Origin: Hyphomicrobiales bacterium
GTDB taxonomy: Bacteria > Pseudomonadota > Alphaproteobacteria > Rhizobiales > Phreatobacteraceae
Direction of reading: 5' to 3'
NCBI GenBank assembly: GCA_017304475.1
Contig: JAFKKV010000011.1
Span: 248,001 to 312,000 of the forward strand
DNA: 64,000 bases
In this document: one piece after another, positions 51,853 to 60,991 of the stretch
How positions within the stretch are numbered: position 1 is the first letter of the stretch
How the letters are laid out: every line of letters begins with the position of its first letter
Position numbers and translations under genes: made by a program
Notes under the pieces: generated by a model
Seen by the model: only the letters and a program-made list of their open reading frames with translations
What the model was told of the DNA's origin: nothing
The model's database searches: none

Positions 51853-54069
51853 TCAGAAATCCGCACTGGCGAGCTGCCCGAGCCCGAAACCCCCGGTCGC
51901 TTCGGTGACGAGCGGCCGGTTGAGGATCTTTGCGAGCAGATGGTTCATGGTCACCGGGTCGTTGTCGAAACCGCCATGGGTGGCGGACAGACTGGCGAAT
52001 AATGGCTTTGCGCCGGGCCCGGGCGCCTTTCCGATCGACTTGCCGGCCAGCAGCAGGCGTACATTGGCCGGCGCGAAGGGCTGTTCGCCGCTCCAGAAGC
52101 GGGTCATGCCGGCGAGCGGCACGCCGACATTGTCCTCGAAGGCATTGGAAACGAGATAGAGGAGCGATTTCCGGTAGAGCGCGACCGTGTCGGCGCGTTC
52201 GGCCGTGTCGTCGAGATTGTAGATGTCGAAGGCGCCGGGCGGGTTTCTCTTGGCGAGCCGGTCGGCGACGGGCTGCAGATTGTCGCGGAAGTAACCGGTC
52301 GTGCAGGCCGGCGCGAACAGGCTGACGCTGGCAATGAGGTCGCTGACCGTGCCGCCTCGCTCGGCGAGTGCGCGCAGCAGCGCGCCGAGCAGCAGGGCGC
52401 CGGCACTGTGGCCGACAAAATGCACCTTCATCGGCTTGCCGATGGCCGCGCGCCGGGCGACCGCATCCATCACGATCTTGGTGGCCTCATAGCCGGCGGC
52501 CTCCTCGCTCTCGCCCTTCTGCTTGATCGCCGCGAGGTCGGCGGTCGCCTTCATCTCGCGCCACACGGCCCGGCCGATGGGCCGGGCGAGGTTCTCGATC
52601 GCCATGTCGGTCACATCCGACAGCCCGCGGGTGCGGGCGAGCAGGGATTTCACGAAGCCGTCGACCATGTCGCCGACCGTCTCGCCGACGCCGGAATGCC
52701 AGAAATAGAAGAGCGGGAAGATGCCGTTCCGCTTGAAGGTCGGAACCATGGCTGCGGTGCGCGCGGCTGCCGCCTGGACGTCGTTCAGTCCGCCATGGGC
52801 GTAGAACAGCACGTGCTCATAGCGGTCCGAGGCTGGCGCGGCGGCATTGTCGACCAGGAATTTCGCGGTCTCCTCGAAGGTCTGCCGCTTGTTCCAGAAC
52901 GGCCCCGCCGTGACATAGGCGCCATCGTCGACATTGACGTAATGACCGCCGATGGCCCCGGCGGGAACGGTCGTGACGCCCGACCGGGCATTGCGCGGCG
53001 AGGCCGTGAAATAGCCGCCGGCAAAATCGGACGGCAGGGCTGTCGGCGCCGTCAGCCGCATCACCCAGGCATCCATCACATTGGCCCGCCAGTCGGCATA
53101 GGACCAGCGCGCCATGCCGGGCAGGGACGCCAGATGGCTCGGGTCGGTCGTCGGCAGGGCGCCGGAGAGCTTGCCGGGAACGACGCCGCCCCATTCCGAG
53201 CCCCAGGAGTTCAGGACGATGAAGCCCTCCGCGTCATAGCCGACGATCGCGAAGGCATGGGCCCCGAGGATTTTCGGCGCGCCGGGCCCCTCGCTCCAGT
53301 CGATCTCGCCGCCGCGGGCGGCGACATTCTCGGCACGCCAGCCATCATGGACCACCGCCGAACAGATGATCGCGTCGGCGTCGTTGATGGCCGCGTGATA
53401 ATGGTTCAGCACATGGCGCAGCCGCAGATAGGTGCCGAGGCCGACCCGGCGCGCATCCTTGGCCATGGCCACGGTCAGCTTGAAGTCGATCTCGCCGTCG
53501 ATATAGGGCGCCATCCGGTTGTCGCAGACGCCACGATGGAAGAAGCCCTTCAACGCGCCGCGGATCGACGAACCAGGCAGCCGGTCGTCGGAATATTCGT
53601 CGAAGGCCCGGGCATTGGCGTAGAGCATGCGGGCGCTGACCCGCCGCGGCACGTCGGCCCGCAGCTGGACCCGCGTGACGTTCTGCAGGTCGATGACGGC
53701 CGCCAGCGCCTGGCCGGTGCAACTGCCCTCGGAGCCCTGGTTCCGGACCGCCAGGCCGAGGGCCTCGAGCGGTGGCGGGTAGAGTTGCGGTTTGATCGCG
53801 ACCAGCGTCGGTTCGTAGAACAGGTCGCGGAAATCGATCGGGTCGGGCCGGACATTCAGCACCATCTCGGCGGCGGGCCTGGTCTTGGCGGCCTTCGCCA
53901 TGCTGATGGTGACGGCCCCGATGGCGCTCTCCCGCGCCTCGGCCTTGGCGTCCTGGACATCGCCGAACTGGGTGTTCATCGCAAGCCTGGCGCGTTCGGT
54001 CACCATCTTGTCGACCGATTGGTTCGTCCAGGCCCGCTGCCGGCGTTGACGCGATGAAGCCGTGGCCAT
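51853..54069 (-). CDS. Papain-like (C1) cysteine peptidase fused to an alpha/beta hydrolase domain
   Basis: Protein of 738 residues with two enzyme domains. The N-terminal C1 peptidase (about 72-340) keeps the full set: Gln111 and Cys117 in VRNQGSEGSCTGQAL, His271 in GAHAFAIVGYD, and Asn287 in VLNSWGSEWG. The C-terminal part (about 415-700) is an alpha/beta hydrolase, with VLFYAHGGLNDVQAA in oxyanion position and nucleophile Ser555 in VHFVGHSAGALLLG; the acid and base are less clear (His in LSATHGGFDND is a candidate). No signal peptide or membrane segment. It lies 46 bases downstream of the SGNH hydrolase gene on the same strand. I do not recognise the combination as a described family. Confidence 0.8.
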   Translation of the reverse strand: MATASSRQRRQRAWTNQSVDKMVTERARLAMNTQFGDVQDAKAEARESAIGAVTISMAKAAKTRPAAEMVLNVRPDPIDFRDLFYEPTLVAIKPQLYPPPLEALGLAVRNQGSEGSCTGQALAAVIDLQNVTRVQLRADVPRRVSARMLYANARAFDEYSDDRLPGSSIRGALKGFFHRGVCDNRMAPYIDGEIDFKLTVAMAKDARRVGLGTYLRLRHVLNHYHAAINDADAIICSAVVHDGWRAENVAARGGEIDWSEGPGAPKILGAHAFAIVGYDAEGFIVLNSWGSEWGGVVPGKLSGALPTTDPSHLASLPGMARWSYADWRANVMDAWVMRLTAPTALPSDFAGGYFTASPRNARSGVTTVPAGAIGGHYVNVDDGAYVTAGPFWNKRQTFEETAKFLVDNAAAPASDRYEHVLFYAHGGLNDVQAAAARTAAMVPTFKRNGIFPLFYFWHSGVGETVGDMVDGFVKSLLARTRGLSDVTDMAIENLARPIGRAVWREMKATADLAAIKQKGESEEAAGYEATKIVMDAVARRAAIGKPMKVHFVGHSAGALLLGALLRALAERGGTVSDLIASVSLFAPACTTGYFRDNLQPVADRLAKRNPPGAFDIYNLDDTAERADTVALYRKSLLYLVSNAFEDNVGVPLAGMTRFWSGEQPFAPANVRLLLAGKSIGKAPGPGAKPLFASLSATHGGFDNDPVTMNHLLAKILNRPLVTEATGGFGLGQLASADF

Positions 54070-54115
54070 GGTGTGGATCCCGACGGAGTGATTGACCTTG
54101 GTGAAGGCGTGGGCC

Positions 54116-55354
54116 CTAGGGCGTCACGCCGGCGACGCGCAGGACCTGCTCGAAATTGGCCGCCACCGCCGCGAAGCCTGCGTCGGTCGGGTGCAACTCG
54201 TCGTGCCAGCGTCCTTTGACGACGCCGCGATTGTCGACCAGGAAGACCTTGGCGAGCGCAGCCGTGCCTGTCGCATTGGCGAAGCGGCCGAGCCGGCCAT
54301 AGAGCCCGTCGATCATGATCCGGACGATCGCGCGCTGGATCGTGGCATCGACGATGCCCATCTTGCGCATCGGTTCGCCGAGCCAGCCGTCGAGCGGCAG
54401 AAGACTGCCCTTGCCGGACTGGTCGGGCAGCGGGATCGCGTAGTCGTAGCCGTGAACCAGGATCGGGATGGTGGAATTCACCGTCCTGAGTTCCTTGATG
54501 AGTTTGACATAGAGGCCCTCGATCTTGTCGAGCAGGGCGTCGTATGCGCGCTGGTCGATCAGGTCCTTGGCCTGGGCGCCGGTCTTGTAGGGTTTGAGAA
54601 AGGCGCGCATCTGATCGCCGACGAGATCATTGCCGCCGCCCGACAGCAGCACCGCGGCCACCGTGAGATTCTCGTCTTTCACCAGCTTGTGGAAATAGAA
54701 GAAGACGTCGTCGCTTTCCGCCATGCTGGCCAGGGTGTCGCCGGCCGCCGACAGGCAGAAGCAATTGAAGTCGCGGTTGAGGTCGTCGATCGTGTCGTCC
54801 AGGAAGAAGGGATATTCGAACCAGGAATCACCTTCCGCCAGCAGGATCTTGGTCTTGTCGCCGAGCCGGCTGAGGAAACGCGCCCGCCGGCGGCTGCGTT
54901 CGAGGCCGTTGGCGATATCCATGCCGAAGCCGCGCGTGCGCAGATCCTCGGGCCTGGCATCCCGCACCAGCTCTTCGTTGATGCGCAGCGTCAGCCGGCC
55001 GTTTTGCGGATCCCGCCAGACATAGAGATAGGGGGCGAGCGCCGCGCGCGGCGTCGCCGGATCGGCCAGCATCTCCTTCAGCCTGTCGAAATCGATCGGA
55101 GGGGCCGGCGCATCGGCCGCGGCACGGGCGGTCGCCGCCGGCGCTTCGGTGCGCGCCGCGGCTTTCGCGCGCGATGCGGCAGCAGCCGGTTTCGATGGCT
55201 TGCCGGGTTTGGCCTTGCTGTCCTCAGGCTCGGCCTTTGCGGGCTGGCGTTTTTTGGCCGCGGACTTTGCGGGTTTGACCTCGGCCGCCCCGGTCTCCGG
55301 AGCTATTTTTGCTGCTCGCCTTGCCTGGGCTTTGCGTCCTGTGGCCTTGGCCAT
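54116..55354 (-). CDS. SGNH/GDSL hydrolase-like protein with a Lys/Ala-rich N-terminal tail
   Basis: Protein of 412 residues. The first 85 or so are rich in Ala, Lys and Pro and resemble histone H1-type tails; the rest is an SGNH hydrolase. Blocks: I LLAEGDSWFEYPF (Ser177), II SAAGDTLASM (Gly), III LLSGGGNDLVGD (Asn), V WHDELHPTDAGF (Asp/His). All four catalytic residues are present, so esterase or acetylhydrolase activity is likely. The ATG at 55354 has GGAG 8 bases upstream; an ATG two codons earlier is also possible. Probably cotranscribed with the peptidase-hydrolase fusion; the target of the pair is unknown. Confidence 0.78.
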   Translation of the reverse strand: MAKATGRKAQARRAAKIAPETGAAEVKPAKSAAKKRQPAKAEPEDSKAKPGKPSKPAAAASRAKAAARTEAPAATARAAADAPAPPIDFDRLKEMLADPATPRAALAPYLYVWRDPQNGRLTLRINEELVRDARPEDLRTRGFGMDIANGLERSRRRARFLSRLGDKTKILLAEGDSWFEYPFFLDDTIDDLNRDFNCFCLSAAGDTLASMAESDDVFFYFHKLVKDENLTVAAVLLSGGGNDLVGDQMRAFLKPYKTGAQAKDLIDQRAYDALLDKIEGLYVKLIKELRTVNSTIPILVHGYDYAIPLPDQSGKGSLLPLDGWLGEPMRKMGIVDATIQRAIVRIMIDGLYGRLGRFANATGTAALAKVFLVDNRGVVKGRWHDELHPTDAGFAAVAANFEQVLRVAGVTP

Positions 55355-55825
55355 GCGCATTTCTCCCGCGGATGGTCAGCAAAAATCAGGTCGCCGCCTC
55401 CGATATTGCCTTGATGGACAAACGGATGGCCGTGTAGACATGGGGTATATTGAATGACGAAGGTGAAGAGACGTTAGTCAGACGATATCGGAAGGTCAAG
55501 TTGTGGTGATGATTTATTCAATCTGAATTGGTCGCGCGAAAACGGCACATTCCTTTACGAGAGCGTGCGGGAGTGCGAAGGCGGGCTCGGTGCATTTCGC
55601 CCGGACTTGCCGCGGCCGGCGTCTCGATCACCGTACAGTTGCAACTGTGTGCGGCCTGGTCCCGATGCGGATGAACGGGCCGTCTTGAATACCTGAATCG
55701 CTGGTCGCGCCATGGACCTCGGCGTGGGAATCGGGGAAACAGCCAAGTCTGAGAGTCAGGCCCCGCATGACACTGACACCTGTCCGTCAAATACGAATTT
55801 ATTTTGTAAAATAGAGAGCTTTCAA
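55355..55825. other. Long intergenic region with lower GC content
   Basis: These 471 bases hold no frame with convincing coding character. The part 55420-55560 is clearly less GC-rich than its surroundings and may contain the promoter of the SGNH gene (reverse strand). A perfect 14-base palindrome ACAGTTGCAACTGT lies at 55635-55648. Another AT-rich patch (55790-55825) precedes the small membrane protein gene. Confidence 0.5.
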
Positions 55826-56302
55826 ATGACCGCATCCTCTTCCGAACAGGCCGGTATTACCCCCGCGATCGTGCGATTTACGATGGCCTTCATCCTGTGC
55901 GTCGCCGTCATTTATCTCATCACGGCGCTGCTGAAGTTCGACATTCCAGGCTCGATGGGGATCATTACCCTGGTGGTTGCCCTCGCTCCGGCATTTGACG
56001 TGTTTGCGCGCGCCACCGGCCGGGTCATGGCAGGCGGTGAAAGGTTGCGGTTTTCGGCGAGTGCGGCGGCGATCGCTCTGCTCGTCAATGTCGCGACGCT
56101 GATGATCCAGGCCTATCTCGCCTTCGGCTCTGTCAGCTTCGGCAACCTTGGCGCCATGCTCGGGCTGGGTCGGGCGAGGCTCGATCTTTCGATCGTCGCG
56201 ATTGGCCTGGCAGCAGGCTTTGTCGTCGCGTTTCTGATCACTTATGTCAGCGCAGGCTTCATGGGCCGGAGCGCGCTGAAGCGGCTGGCCAAGGCAAAAT
56301 AG
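55826..56302 (+). CDS. Small integral membrane protein of unknown function
   Basis: Protein of 158 residues with four likely transmembrane helices at about 14-34, 40-60, 76-98 and 118-143, and a basic C-terminus RSALKRLAKAK. It loosely resembles the ABZJ_00895 family of four-helix proteins, but I cannot confirm that. The ATG at 55826 starts the first hydrophobic block closely; the frame is open upstream without membrane or family character. It is separated from the hydrolase pair by 471 bases and transcribed away from it, converging on polA. Confidence 0.65.
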   Translation: MTASSSEQAGITPAIVRFTMAFILCVAVIYLITALLKFDIPGSMGIITLVVALAPAFDVFARATGRVMAGGERLRFSASAAAIALLVNVATLMIQAYLAFGSVSFGNLGAMLGLGRARLDLSIVAIGLAAGFVVAFLITYVSAGFMGRSALKRLAKAK

Positions 56303-56373
56303 ACCGTGCCAAGACACCGGCTGCCGCAGGGGCCGCCGAACCTCCGCCGCCTGCTCATGCGCCGATGAAATCC

Positions 56374-56413
56374 ACCGCCGGGCGCCGAAGGATCTCCTTC
56401 GGCGCCGGGCGGT
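56374..56413. terminator. Large hairpin between convergent genes
   Basis: GGCGCCGAAGG (56381-56391) pairs with CCTTCGGCGCC (56396-56406) around ATCT. An outer 6-bp stem (56374-56379 with 56408-56413) adds to it, with one G-G mismatch. There is no T-run. It stands between the membrane protein gene and polA and may serve both directions. Confidence 0.5.
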
Positions 56414-56419
56414 GCGCAA

Positions 56420-59400
56420 TCAGTGCGCTTCGTCCCAGTTCGCCGCGGCCCTGGCATCCACGGCGAGCGGCACTTTCAGCTGCAGCGCCGGGAACGGCGC
56501 CTCCTCCATCACCCGGCGGATCACCGGCAAGCTGCGGTCGACCTCGGCCTCGGGCACCTCGAACACCAGTTCGTCATGCACCTGCAGCAGCATGAGCGCG
56601 TCGAGCTTGGCGGCGGCAAGTGCTGCCTCCATGCGGATCATGGCGCGGCGGATGACGTCGGCGGCCGATCCCTGGATCGGCGCATTGATCGCCTGGCGCT
56701 CGACGAAGGCGCGCTCGGAGGGATTGCCCGACTTGATCGCCGGGAAATGGCAGCGCCGGCCGAAGATCGTCTCGACATAGCCATGCTCGCGGCAGAACGC
56801 CTTGGTCGTGTCCATGTAGTCGCGGATGCCCGGAAAGCGCTCGAAATATTTCTTGATATAGGCGCCGGCCTCTTCCCGGGCGATGCCGAGCTGATTGGCC
56901 AGGCCAAAGGCCGAAATGCCGTAGATGATGCCGAAATTGATCGCCTTGGCGCGCCGCCGCACCAGCGGGTCCATGCCCTTGACCGGCACGCCGAACATTT
57001 CCGACGCCGTCATGGCGTGGATGTCGACGCCGTCGGCAAAGGCCTGCCGCAATTGCGGGATGTCGGCGATGTGGGCGAGCACGCGCAGCTCGATCTGGCT
57101 GTAATCGGCCGAGACCAGCTTCATGCCGGGCGAGGCGATGAAGGCGGTGCGGATCTTGCGGCCCTCCTCGGTGCGCACCGGGATGTTCTGGATATTGGGC
57201 TCCGACGAGGACAGCCGGCCGGTCGTGGTGGCGGCGAGCGAGAACGAGGTGTGGACGCGGCCCGTCTCGGCATTCATGTAGGTCGGCAGCGCATCGGTAT
57301 AGGTCGATTTCAGCTTCGACACCGTGCGCCAGTCGAGGATCTTCTGCGGCAGTTCGTGGCCCTGCTCGGCCAGGTCCTCCAGCACGCCGGCCGCCGTCGA
57401 CCAGGCGCCGGTCTTGGTCTTGGTGCCGCCGTCGAGACCCATTTTGCCGAACAGGATGTCGCCGAGCTGCTTGGGCGAACCGGGATTGAGCGGCTCGCCG
57501 GCCAGAACCTGGATCTCCGCCTCGACGCGCGCCGCGGTCTGGGCGAAGTCGCCGGAGAGCCGCGCCAGCACCTGGCGGTCGACCAGGATGCCGCGCCGTT
57601 CCATGCGGGCGAGCACGGCGGCCAGCGGCCGCTCCAGCGTCTCGTAGACATTGGTCTTGGCTTCCGCCGGCAGGCGTGGTTTCAGCACCTGCCAGAGCCT
57701 GAGCGTCACATCCGCGTCCTCGGCGGCATAGGCGGTCGCCTTGTCGAGCGGCACCCGATCGAAGGTGATGGCGTTCTTGCCGGAGCCGGCGACCGTCGAA
57801 TAGGCGATCGTCTCGTGGCCGAGATGGCGCTCGGACAGCGCATCCATGCCGTGGCTGCCGCGGCCGCCGTCGAGCACATAGGAAATCAGCATCGTGTCGT
57901 CATAGGGCGCCACCTGGACGCCGTAGCGGCCGAGGATCAAGAGGTCGTATTTCAGGTTCTGCCCGACCTTCAGGACGCCCGGGTCCTCGGCCAGGACCTT
58001 CAGCCGGTCAAGCGCGGCGCGGACCGGAATCTGGTCCGGCACGAGCCCTGAATCGAACAGGCCCTCGCTGCCGGCGCGATGGTTGAGCGGCACATAGCAG
58101 GCCTTGCCGGCGGCGGTCGCCAGCGAGAAGCCGACCAGTTCGGCGCTCATGGCATCGAGCGAGGTGGTCTCGGTGTCGAGCGCCACCACACCGGCCTCGC
58201 GCGCCGCGGCGATGAAGGCGTCGAGGGCATCGAGCGTCGTGATGCAGAGATAGCCGGAGCGATCGACCGCCGCGCCCTTGAGCGCCTGGGCGACGCGCCC
58301 CGCGAGCGCCTGCGGCGTCGCCTCGATGTCGCCGGAGGCGGCCTCGGTGGCCGGCGTCGCAGCGGCGCCGTCCGCGGTCCCCGGCGCGGCGGCCGCCGTC
58401 CGGGGCGCGCCAGCGACCACGGCGAGCCGCGGGTCCGGTTCGATCTGGCCGGCATCGACGCCGTAGAGCTCGGCGACCCGGCGCGTGATGGTGGTGAATT
58501 CCAGCGCCTTCAGGAAGGCCACCAGGGTCTTGCCGTCGGGCTGTTCCAGGCCAGTATCGTCGAGCGGGATCTCGACCGCGACGTCGCGCACCAGCTCGAC
58601 CAGCTTGCGCGACAGGCGCACCTTCTCGATCACCTCCGGGTCGGTCAGGGTCTCGCGCCGCTTCGGCTGCTTGATCTCCCCGGCACGGGCGAGCAGCGTC
58701 TCGACATCGCCGAATTCGGCGATCAGCTGGGCGGCCGTCTTGCGGCCGATGCCCGGCGCGCCGGGCACGTTGTCGGAGGTGTCGCCTTCCAGCGCCTGGA
58801 TGTCGACGATCTTCTCGGGCGGCTGGCCCTCCCAATATTCGGAGACCTCGCCGAGCTTGTCGACAGGCACGTTCCAGCGCTCGAAGCGATCCTCGTGGAT
58901 CAGCAGGCGTTCGGGCCGGTAGCCGGGCTTGCCCTTGATGCCGCTTTCCGGATCGTAGAAGGCGACGCGCGGGCCGACCAGCTGCATCAGGTCCTTGTCG
59001 GCGGAGATGATCAACACATCGGCGCCGCGGCCCTTGGCCTGTTCGGCATAGGTCGCGATCAGGTCGTCGGCCTCATAGGTATCCTGTTCGATCGGGTGCA
59101 GGCCGAAGGCGCGGATGGCGTCGCGCATCAGCGGAAACTGCGGCACCAGATCCTCGGGCGGCGGCGGCCGGTTGCCCTTGTAGGCCGGATAGAGCGCCTT
59201 GCGGAACGAGTTCTCGCTCTTGTCCAGGATCATGGCGAGATGGGTCGGCTTCACGCCGAGCGCGCCGTCCTGGACGAATTGCAGGATCTTGGTGGCGAAC
59301 AGCCTGACCGCGCCGGTCGGCAGTCCGTCCGACCGGGAATTGTATTTCCGGTCCTGGTTCATCGACTGGAAATAGGAGCGGAACACGAAGGACGAGGCGT

Positions 59401-59455
59401 CGACGAGGAAGACGCGATCGCCTTCGCGGACGGGGCGGTGATGGTCGGCGTGCAT
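56420..59455 (-). CDS. polA: DNA polymerase I
   Basis: Repair and Okazaki-processing polymerase of 1011 residues. The N-terminal 5'-nuclease (about 10-290) has VFLVDASSFVFRSYF, TYEADDLIATYA, ISADKDLMQLV and GDTSDNVPGAPGIGRKTAAQLI. The 3'-5' exonuclease keeps its acidic residues (VVALDTETTSLD, LKVGQNLKYDLLIL, AAEDADVTLRLW), so proofreading should be active. The polymerase domain has SADYSQIELRVLAHI (motif A), RRRAKAINFGIIYGISAFGLA (motif B) and LLQVHDELVFEVP (motif C). An Ala-rich insert (about 365-400) lies between nuclease and exonuclease. The ATG at 59455 has GAGG upstream. Confidence 0.96.
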   Translation of the reverse strand: MHADHHRPVREGDRVFLVDASSFVFRSYFQSMNQDRKYNSRSDGLPTGAVRLFATKILQFVQDGALGVKPTHLAMILDKSENSFRKALYPAYKGNRPPPPEDLVPQFPLMRDAIRAFGLHPIEQDTYEADDLIATYAEQAKGRGADVLIISADKDLMQLVGPRVAFYDPESGIKGKPGYRPERLLIHEDRFERWNVPVDKLGEVSEYWEGQPPEKIVDIQALEGDTSDNVPGAPGIGRKTAAQLIAEFGDVETLLARAGEIKQPKRRETLTDPEVIEKVRLSRKLVELVRDVAVEIPLDDTGLEQPDGKTLVAFLKALEFTTITRRVAELYGVDAGQIEPDPRLAVVAGAPRTAAAAPGTADGAAATPATEAASGDIEATPQALAGRVAQALKGAAVDRSGYLCITTLDALDAFIAAAREAGVVALDTETTSLDAMSAELVGFSLATAAGKACYVPLNHRAGSEGLFDSGLVPDQIPVRAALDRLKVLAEDPGVLKVGQNLKYDLLILGRYGVQVAPYDDTMLISYVLDGGRGSHGMDALSERHLGHETIAYSTVAGSGKNAITFDRVPLDKATAYAAEDADVTLRLWQVLKPRLPAEAKTNVYETLERPLAAVLARMERRGILVDRQVLARLSGDFAQTAARVEAEIQVLAGEPLNPGSPKQLGDILFGKMGLDGGTKTKTGAWSTAAGVLEDLAEQGHELPQKILDWRTVSKLKSTYTDALPTYMNAETGRVHTSFSLAATTTGRLSSSEPNIQNIPVRTEEGRKIRTAFIASPGMKLVSADYSQIELRVLAHIADIPQLRQAFADGVDIHAMTASEMFGVPVKGMDPLVRRRAKAINFGIIYGISAFGLANQLGIAREEAGAYIKKYFERFPGIRDYMDTTKAFCREHGYVETIFGRRCHFPAIKSGNPSERAFVERQAINAPIQGSAADVIRRAMIRMEAALAAAKLDALMLLQVHDELVFEVPEAEVDRSLPVIRRVMEEAPFPALQLKVPLAVDARAAANWDEAH

Positions 59456-59725
59456 GGTCAGGGAAGCCTCAAACGAGTCGGGGGCCATTATGGACGGCGA
59501 GGACGTGCGCGTCATGTCGTCATCGCAGATCGCAGCGGCTGATGGTCATCTAGCCCGATCATGCGGGGTTTTGCCGCCTTGCGTGAGGCGAAGACCAGGG
59601 TGCCATGGACAAAGATTGAAACAAACGCATTTCGCGGCAAGATTGCAATTCTTCCCTAAGGGGATTCGCTGCTGGTTGCGGCGGCTCGCCCCATGCTTTG
59701 CCGGCCCTTCGGATGTGAGGATGTC

Positions 59726-60571
59726 ATGGCCAATCCGATTTTCCCGACCAGGCCGCTGCCGGTCACGCTGCCCAAACCCACCAGCAAGATCGCCGCAATC
59801 TTCTTCTTTTTCGTCCTGATGGCCTTGGCCGGCGGCCTCGTCTATCTCTCGGTGCCGGGCCTGATTCAGGACTTCCAGATCAACGGCAACGACGAGCCGG
59901 CCGTCAATGCGCGCGTCGTCACCGGCAAGTGCCGCAGCAAGCTCATTCTGCATTTATGCGACGCGACGATCGAGCGGCGTACCGCCGGCGGGCCGGTCAG
60001 GGAAGAGACCCATTTCGCCTTCATCGACTTGCATTTCGGCTCTTACACGACCCATGTCGTGCAGAGGCAGGGCAATCCCGCCATGGTCACCACCTCGCTC
60101 GCCCTCGATCACCTCTGGGATCGGGTCCTGCTGGCCGCCGGCATGATCGTCTTGTGCGTCGGTGGCGGCTTCGCCCTGCTCCGGCAGGCGTTCAGCCGCG
60201 GGGCGGGCATCAACAAGCCGTTCAAGATGCTGCACAATACGGTCATGACGCCGCTCATCGCCGATATCAACGGCTACAAGGACGAAGGCGACAAGGGGCG
60301 CATCTGGCGCTACACGCCAGCAGGCCCCTCGCTCGGCAAGGAAACCGCCGTCCGCTTCGAGGCCGGCGCCTGGCCCTTCTTCCTCAATCCCGAGGCTACC
60401 AAGGCGCTCGCCGTGGTCGGCCGTCCCGGCAGCGAAGCGCTGCTGCTCGATGACGGGCTGACCGTTGTCGGCATGACCGACCAGGAGCGCCAGACGCTGC
60501 AGGACTGGCGCCAGTCGCTGCTCGACAAGGCGGCCGAACGCCAGGCCGCGCAGCCGGCCGCCACGGCGTGA
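59726..60571 (+). CDS. Hypothetical membrane protein
   Basis: Protein of 281 residues that I do not recognise. A transmembrane helix at about 21-43 (AIFFFFVLMALAGGLVYLSV), an extracytoplasmic segment of some 95 residues with two cysteines (GKCRSKLILHLCDATIE) that may form a disulfide, a second helix at about 133-156, and a cytoplasmic tail of about 120 residues. The layout resembles DUF3592-type proteins but the match is weak. The ATG at 59726 follows GTGAGG. It is divergent from polA and stands alone. Confidence 0.65.
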   Translation: MANPIFPTRPLPVTLPKPTSKIAAIFFFFVLMALAGGLVYLSVPGLIQDFQINGNDEPAVNARVVTGKCRSKLILHLCDATIERRTAGGPVREETHFAFIDLHFGSYTTHVVQRQGNPAMVTTSLALDHLWDRVLLAAGMIVLCVGGGFALLRQAFSRGAGINKPFKMLHNTVMTPLIADINGYKDEGDKGRIWRYTPAGPSLGKETAVRFEAGAWPFFLNPEATKALAVVGRPGSEALLLDDGLTVVGMTDQERQTLQDWRQSLLDKAAERQAAQPAATA

Positions 60572-60991
60572 TGACAGGAGGCGACGCATACCGTTGCACC
60601 GCATGGGCGTGGCAACGGCTTTCGCGGACTTCGTCGGTTGTTGACGTCCGGCCGATCAGGGTCGGGTCGGCGTGGGGCTGGCGGACCCGGACGAAAATTG
60701 CCTTGGCTCGCCCATTTCCTTGACCAGGCCGGCCCTGAAGGGGCGGTTCTCCACGAACAGTGGGGATGAAGACGTGGATGGCCGGGACAAGCCCGGCCAA
60801 GACGAGAATTGTCCTTGGAGCGACGGGCACTGGATCGACCGCGCGCCGGATAGGCACCGACATCGAACCCGTCGTGAACTCGACACATCGAGGTCAACAC
60901 ATCGCGGTCAACACATCATCTTGCCCGGGCTTGTCCCGGGCATCCACGACTTGCTCGCACCAAAATGAGCCTGTCCTGATGTGCCGCGGTA
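60572..60991. repeat. Intergenic region carrying palindromic repeat, copy B
   Basis: No gene is seen in these 420 bases. The block 60773-60841 repeats 4154-4222 with four differences in 69 bases, and 60920-60948 repeats 4098-4126 exactly. The two blocks are in the opposite order to copy A and 78 bases apart. Between them is a run with repeated CAACACATC and GAACTCGACACATCGAGGTC-like short direct/inverted repeats at about 60875-60918. Confidence 0.75.

Noticed and set aside
56374..56413. Hairpin considered as a small RNA or attachment site
   Set aside because: It lies exactly between two convergent gene ends, with no promoter or integrase nearby; a terminator is the simpler reading.
60875..60918. 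Short repeated units resembling a CRISPR array
   Set aside because: Only a few imperfect 9-20 base repeats without regular spacers, and no cas genes anywhere in the window.
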